Below, in pieces: positions 55,501-60,000 of a stretch of DNA of 60,000 nucleotides. The stretch covers positions 9,169,983 to 9,229,982 of the forward strand of contig NC_087077.1 of NCBI RefSeq assembly GCF_026151205.1. The letters run 5' to 3'. The stretch is from Bolinopsis microptera. Lineage: Eukaryota; Ctenophora; Tentaculata; Lobata; Bolinopsidae. Position numbers and translations under genes: made by a program. The stretch's first letter is position 1. Every line of letters begins with the position of its first letter. The notes under the pieces were generated by a model. The model was not told the origin of the DNA and did not search any database. It saw only the letters and a program-made list of their open reading frames with translations.

Positions 55501-58500
55501 AATAAAAATAACATTAGTTTAAAAAAAATAACATTAATTAAATAAAAATAACATTAATTAAATAAAAATAAGATTAAATAACATTAAATAAAATTAATTA
55601 GTCGTCAAGTCTCTTACATCGTATGTGAAAGGACCCTTCACATACGATGTAAGCACTTTTTAGCCATTTTGTAACTATTATCCCTGACTCTTTAAATCTC
55701 CACTAACCGACATAAGAGCCTTCTTTGATAGAACGAGAAGCTCAGAGTATCCAACAGATCTAACATCAGCTGTCCTCCTGTTGTTGCCCTCGAACGAAAG
55801 GAGAGCAATCTCTCCAAAATACTTCCCTTCAGTTAGAGTAGCGACTACTATCCGCTCCCCTGATTCTGTTGTCACGATACATTCTAGCTTTCCTGAGAGA
55901 CATCGAAAATCAGAAACAATACAATCAATACAATCAATGGGTAACATGATAGTGCTGTTTGAATAAACTGAGGGATTGTAAGCAACAGAATAAGCAAGTT
56001 AAGATAATAAACTTACACAAATTTAATAATTTAATAACTTAAATAAATAAATGATTTGACTCTCACCGTGATTAATTATATACATTTCCTTCCCGATTTC
56101 GTTGCGTCTACAAACATAGTCTCGAGGGGAGAATATCTGAGGTCTGAGTTTCAGGACCAGTTCACAGAGTAGACCCGTCTCACATTTCTCAAATATTGTT
56201 ACCTGGTGAGGTGGAATCATTCATTTTTCAGCTAATTAATTTATTTCTATCGGTAACCTGCCTATCATTTCTAGCAACAAATCATGGCCATGGCAGTGTT
56301 GATTAAATTTAATGAACACGATCATTTCTGGAGAACAAAGAAGAGACCAAATTAATCAAGTAAATACAAGTAGAATTGTTTTTTTCAAAGTTTCAATTCA
56401 CCTTTTTGAGAGTTTTGAGATGGATCTGTATCTGAATCCTGGCTCTCAATTTATCAGGAAGAGTTTCTAACAAGGAGGATTCATCAACACCGTGAGTTCG
56501 GCCCCAGGAGTAATCGAACCATTTCTTAACTCGTTTTTGTAAAGAGTCGGGAACTCTGTGGTGCACCATGTACCTAACGGAGTTAGTCAGTTTATTATTG
56601 GATTAATAAAGGAGTAAATTCGACAAAGAAGACCATGGAGAACGCCGAGAGACAGAAAACACGATGCTACAACGAGAGAATACTTAATGTAGAGCACGGG
56701 TCATTCGCTCCATTAATTTATTCAGTAACGGGTGGCATGGGACCTCAAGCCAGGACATTTGAGAAACTGCTTTGCAACAAACTTGCTTATAAGAAGAAGC
56801 AGAATTACAACGATATTATAAATTATTATCGGTGTAAATTATCATTTTTAATTAGGAAATTAATTTTATTGTGTATTAGAGGAGCAAGAAATACCTCAAA
56901 CAAAACTTACGAATTAACTAACATGGATGATTTACAATTTAACTCTTTCGAATTGAGAGTCAACTAATTTTTTCAGTCCCATGGACTGGGTTTTATTTTT
57001 GCAATGATGATGTTCATAATATATAACCTGTAATACTATTCTGTATATATCTAATTTCGTTTTCCAAAAAAAAAAGTAAATCAATAAGTTGATGGCCCTT
57101 GTCAACGCTGTATAAGACCAAAGCAATCAACACTGAACTGTTCAACACTTACAGAAAATGTCGGGAAAAATTGCTGCTGAATCCAACATACTCAAAAATT
57201 ATTTTTAATATAATAATAAAATGATCAAATAATAGATTACACAACGTTACCTTTTGATATCGTCCACTTTAGCCTGAAACTCAGTTCTAGCAGCGTTCAT
57301 ATTACTGATAACATCTCCAACATTACCAACCACAGCAGCGAACACGAACACTCCGTTAAAGAAGGTTAGACCGGTGAAGAGGTACTCGAGGTTGGTCTCA
57401 GGGTCCGAGCTTCCACCGATAGTTGTTAGAGTCAGGAAGGACCAGTAGAAACAGACTGTGTATTTCCTGAGAGAGACGTTATATTAATATTTATTTAACA
57501 TTATATTCATTACAAGCTACTTGTCTGGATACAAATACTCATAACTGTAACACAGGCCACAGCTTGGTGAGTTAGTGGGGACGCCACCTTAGATGGAAAT
57601 TATCAGCCAGAGTCGGCAATCATATTTATATCAGATAAAACGATCAGAGAAAGAGTTTTCATCTGATGATTAATTATAAATCATCAGGTGACATCTTTTT
57701 ATCTGATCGTAAATTCACAGACTGCTGCTTCAATATCTCAATAAATAACTGTGTTTATCTTTGAAATATGATGAGTTAGTAAGTGTAAAGTTAGAACTTT
57801 AGAACGATTATTGGCCGACAGCTGTAAGAAGCTGTTCACTGTGCTGTAACGCCCAAATCATATTACATCATTGATCATATTGTACATGAGACGACTAAGC
57901 CGGTAACTGGTGAGTGGTAGCGGTTATCAAATAAATCATTAAATAACTCCTCACGCTGTTATAGATGGCTTAGAGCCAACACCTGATATCTCGTCAATAG
58001 TAACTATTCTAATATAGGATATCATATCGATCCATCAGGCATATAACCAAAGCGAACAGTTATTTTAATAAACCTGATACCATGTGACCAGGTGACCAGG
58101 TGACCATGTCATACCTGAGGAACTTGTGATCGTCATCTCCCTCTTCAGTAGCAGGGTAGACCCAACTGTTCATACCAAACCCTTCAAACCAGGATATACA
58201 GTAGTACACACAGGCTATCCAGTGTATAATGAGTAGCAGGTACACAATCAGGTTAAACGCTCGGAATGTATCTGGAGCATTAGTTCGACTGGGAGAGGGG
58301 AGGGAGGATTAGTAAATCAGCTTATTAGAACTTGGATAGCTTCTGCCTTCTCAGAAGTGTCCTGAATACTAATACCATCAAGATATTATCTTTTTGTGCA
58401 TTTGATAGCGTTGGTAAGTTTCTCATCTGGAATTAATGACTTTGATACTGACGAAGTGGTGATCACCGATCAATCAAATTTGCCTAAACAAATTTTGCTC

Positions 58501-60000
58501 ACCTCCCATCATTATCCACGTCATTAATTTTAGATGAAAATCTTCTGAGAAACATAAATAATAAATATATTTTTAAAGTACCTAGGCCAGTTAACCTCAC
58601 AATTTACCTCTCCATACTGGCGAAAAACTCGGAGAGTGCCTTGTATTTAGCCAGTCTGGGCAACCGACAAAATCCTAGCAAGGTTATTTCTGATATAGGA
58701 ACTGTCATCCCGAAATCTTTGAGTCCTGAAATAAAAGATTGTCTATTTCTGCGAAAAAATACTACATTTCAACTTTTGATAGCAGAGACCTTTTTCGCTA
58801 ATCCTGCTACATTCAACCATCAAAACACATCACCAACAAACAGACTTACGAACAAACAAACTTACCAATAAGGTATCTGAATATCCAGTAGAGGAAACGT
58901 ATGACAAGAGTTGCATAAGGCAAGGGGAGGATCGCTACTGCATCGTATGTAAACCTTTTAGTTCGCATGTAATTCTCTTTCAACTGTTGTTTGTCCGTTA
59001 CCTGGCAAATTTTATTCAATTTTAGTCAAATTTTAGTCAATTTGAGACTTAAGTTAGGCATTTGCTTTTTTAAAGGCTCATGGTATTAGGCTGCCGCGCA
59101 CGTACCTATACTTATCTGAAAGCTAGCCACTCACTATGACCAAAAAAATAACAGTTAAGTTGAATATGTCGTCACTCACAAAAGCAGTAAGTTAAAAGTT
59201 ATCAAGTTAGTTTGGGGTTTAGTACGTAGTGAGGTAGTAGGAACTTACATAAATTCCATCATCGATGTAAGAGATGTTCATCTGAATAATCATATCGGTT
59301 GCGTATATTACGTCAGTAAGAATATCAGCTATCCAGAATAGCCATCGGTACTGAAAGAAAATTTAAAATTGATAAATGAAAAGCTGTATTTGTAATGAAC
59401 TGCCTTTATAGATCACTTTATGTCATTGCATATAAAAATAGAATTTATTAATTATTGATATCACAGAAACTATAAAATTATTTTTCCAATCGTGCGAAAT
59501 TCGTTTGGACAGTTAATGTTTCTGAGGAAAACTCACGGCCTCGAGCTGTTCGAAAGCAATCCTCATTATCGTGAAAATGATGTTGTAGAATACAGAAATA
59601 CCAACTATCCCCTGATCAGAGAATATTGTGATTATTTTCCAGTGTAGAAAAGAGTGTCAATTACCAGCGATATGGAAGTAAAGAAATCATGTAATAAATC
59701 ATCAGACTTCAAGCCGACAAAATGACAACCGAAACTTTTAAAATAATGATAAAACTATCCAAACAACCCCCAACCCCTCCCACTAACCTGCCAAGCATAG
59801 TAAAGATCCCCGGTCGGGTCCACTACAAAATCACTGAAAGGATGTTTCAGCATCTCATCCTCGGGATCCTCCTCCTCGTCATAGAAGCTCTCATCGGGGG
59901 ATCCCACTCGGAAGGGATGTGTTTCAGGTGCAACTGGTTTAGTAGGAGGTGGTCCTTCTCCTGGATCCAGGTGATTGGCTCTCTGAAGAAGTGTGAGGAC
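52587..60000 (-). CDS. Cyclic nucleotide-gated cation channel, N-terminus beyond window
   Basis: Thirteen exons on the minus strand (59788->60000, 59537-59611, 59249-59350, 58866-59001, 58608-58725, 58115-58288, 57251-57466, 56402-56573, 56067-56202, 55708-55892, 55115-55311, 54749-54914, 52587-53540) sum to 948 codons including the stop, all in phase. Order: acidic N-terminal region, [13 protein letters not shown] pre-S1, S1-S5, pore [20 protein letters not shown]6 ([18 protein letters not shown]), C-linker ([21 protein letters not shown]), cyclic-nucleotide-binding domain ([19 protein letters not shown] with the phosphate-binding Arg and the Thr linked to cGMP preference), then coiled coil ([20 protein letters not shown]) and a long Ser-rich tail. 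It conducts cations when cGMP or cAMP binds. The filter GGSSDP lacks the Glu of CNGA subunits and resembles CNGB, while S6 is CNGA-like. Confidence 0.96.
53667..54735. mobile_element. hAT-type non-autonomous element in CNG intron
   Basis: 1069 bp with ends CAGAGGCACATATTAGGTGC and, on the minus strand, CAGGGGCACATATTAGGTGC. A perfect 8-bp target duplication ACTTTAAA lies at 53659-53666 and 54736-54743. Subterminal regions are crowded with TGCGGTA, ATGCGGAAA and GTGCGG words in inverse orientation at the two ends. No transposase. The right duplication lies 6-13 nt inside the intron from the donor of the 54749-54914 exon. Confidence 0.92.
54215..54520 (+). repeat. VNTR of GGGTCACGGTCCCGAAAGGGCCT
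   Basis: About a dozen units of roughly 23 bp (GTCACGGTCCCGAAAGGGCC) with inserted variants GGGTCACGTGGTAACC and TATGAGTTCCAAAAGGGCCT in a two-fold higher-order block (54283-54400 and 54401-54480). It lies inside the hAT element; open frames through it are artefacts. Confidence 0.9.
55325..55600 (+). repeat. AT-rich 20-bp minisatellite in CNG intron
   Basis: About 13 units of ATAACATTAATTAAATAAAA with small length changes, located within the intron between the 55115-55311 and 55708-55892 exons. Non-coding. Confidence 0.9.

Noticed and set aside
1-60000. tRNA, rRNA or other structured RNA genes
   Set aside because: I scanned for A/B-box and rRNA-like words by eye and saw none; a tRNAscan or Infernal run would be needed to exclude them.

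Overview
The window looks like genomic DNA from an animal: AT-rich, with small coding exons joined by GT-AG introns, a cyclic-nucleotide-gated (CNG) channel gene, a FERM-domain gene, an SRCR/cysteine-rich receptor gene, non-LTR retrotransposons, and hAT-, mariner- and Harbinger-like debris. Nothing is arranged in operons. The mix of repeats and receptor architecture would suit a cnidarian or another early-branching or marine invertebrate, but that is an inference and no sequence here fixes the taxon.

Layout. 1-4.5 kb is gene-poor, with small inverted-repeat elements. 4.5-6.3 kb holds a transposase-like gene whose exons splice in phase, and a 34-bp minisatellite of about 31 copies begins two bases after its stop codon. 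8.5-9.8 kb is microsatellites and GC-rich hairpins. 10.0-18.45 kb is dominated by a 184/195-bp satellite: about 26 units on the plus strand, a 385-bp spacer, then about 16 units in the opposite orientation, with higher-order periods of 758 and 574 bp. 19.2-28.06 kb carries a minus-strand FERM-domain gene of nine coding exons that I assembled by splice phase; its 3' end is missing and would lie towards or beyond the satellite. 28.2-29.7 kb has two hairpin-type MITEs and a dead L2/CR1-like reverse transcriptase (RT) fragment. 32.0-35.95 kb is a LINE with an uninterrupted ORF of about 1030 codons. It abuts a minus-strand LINE (36.1-37.25 kb) whose ORF fuses endonuclease directly to the C-terminal region without any RT. 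39.3 kb and 41.2-42.0 kb hold a LINE tail and a non-autonomous hAT element.

43.1-47.1 kb is a decayed retroelement-type coding region with AlkB-like and SGNH-esterase-like parts. It is split by a 2.1-kb element with G/C-tract termini, many GCGGAC subrepeats and a 1.5-kb polypurine core, flanked by an ATAGT duplication. 48.0-50.4 kb is repeat DNA: a CpG-rich family with copies at 31.7 and 37.3 kb, and an element containing a telomere-like CCCTGA array. 50.77-52.24 kb encodes a single-pass SRCR/cysteine-repeat membrane protein (405 aa, two exons). 52.59 to beyond 60 kb is a CNG channel gene on the minus strand with 13 coding exons in the window; it runs off the right edge at its N-terminal side. 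A complete hAT element sits 13 nt inside one of its introns.

The three host genes are not obviously functionally linked. The CNG channel is the most securely identified. Much of the remaining DNA is mobile-element and satellite sequence, and the best candidates for something new are the convergent satellite, the GCGGAC/polypurine element, the RT-less LINE ORF and the minisatellite-tailed transposase gene.
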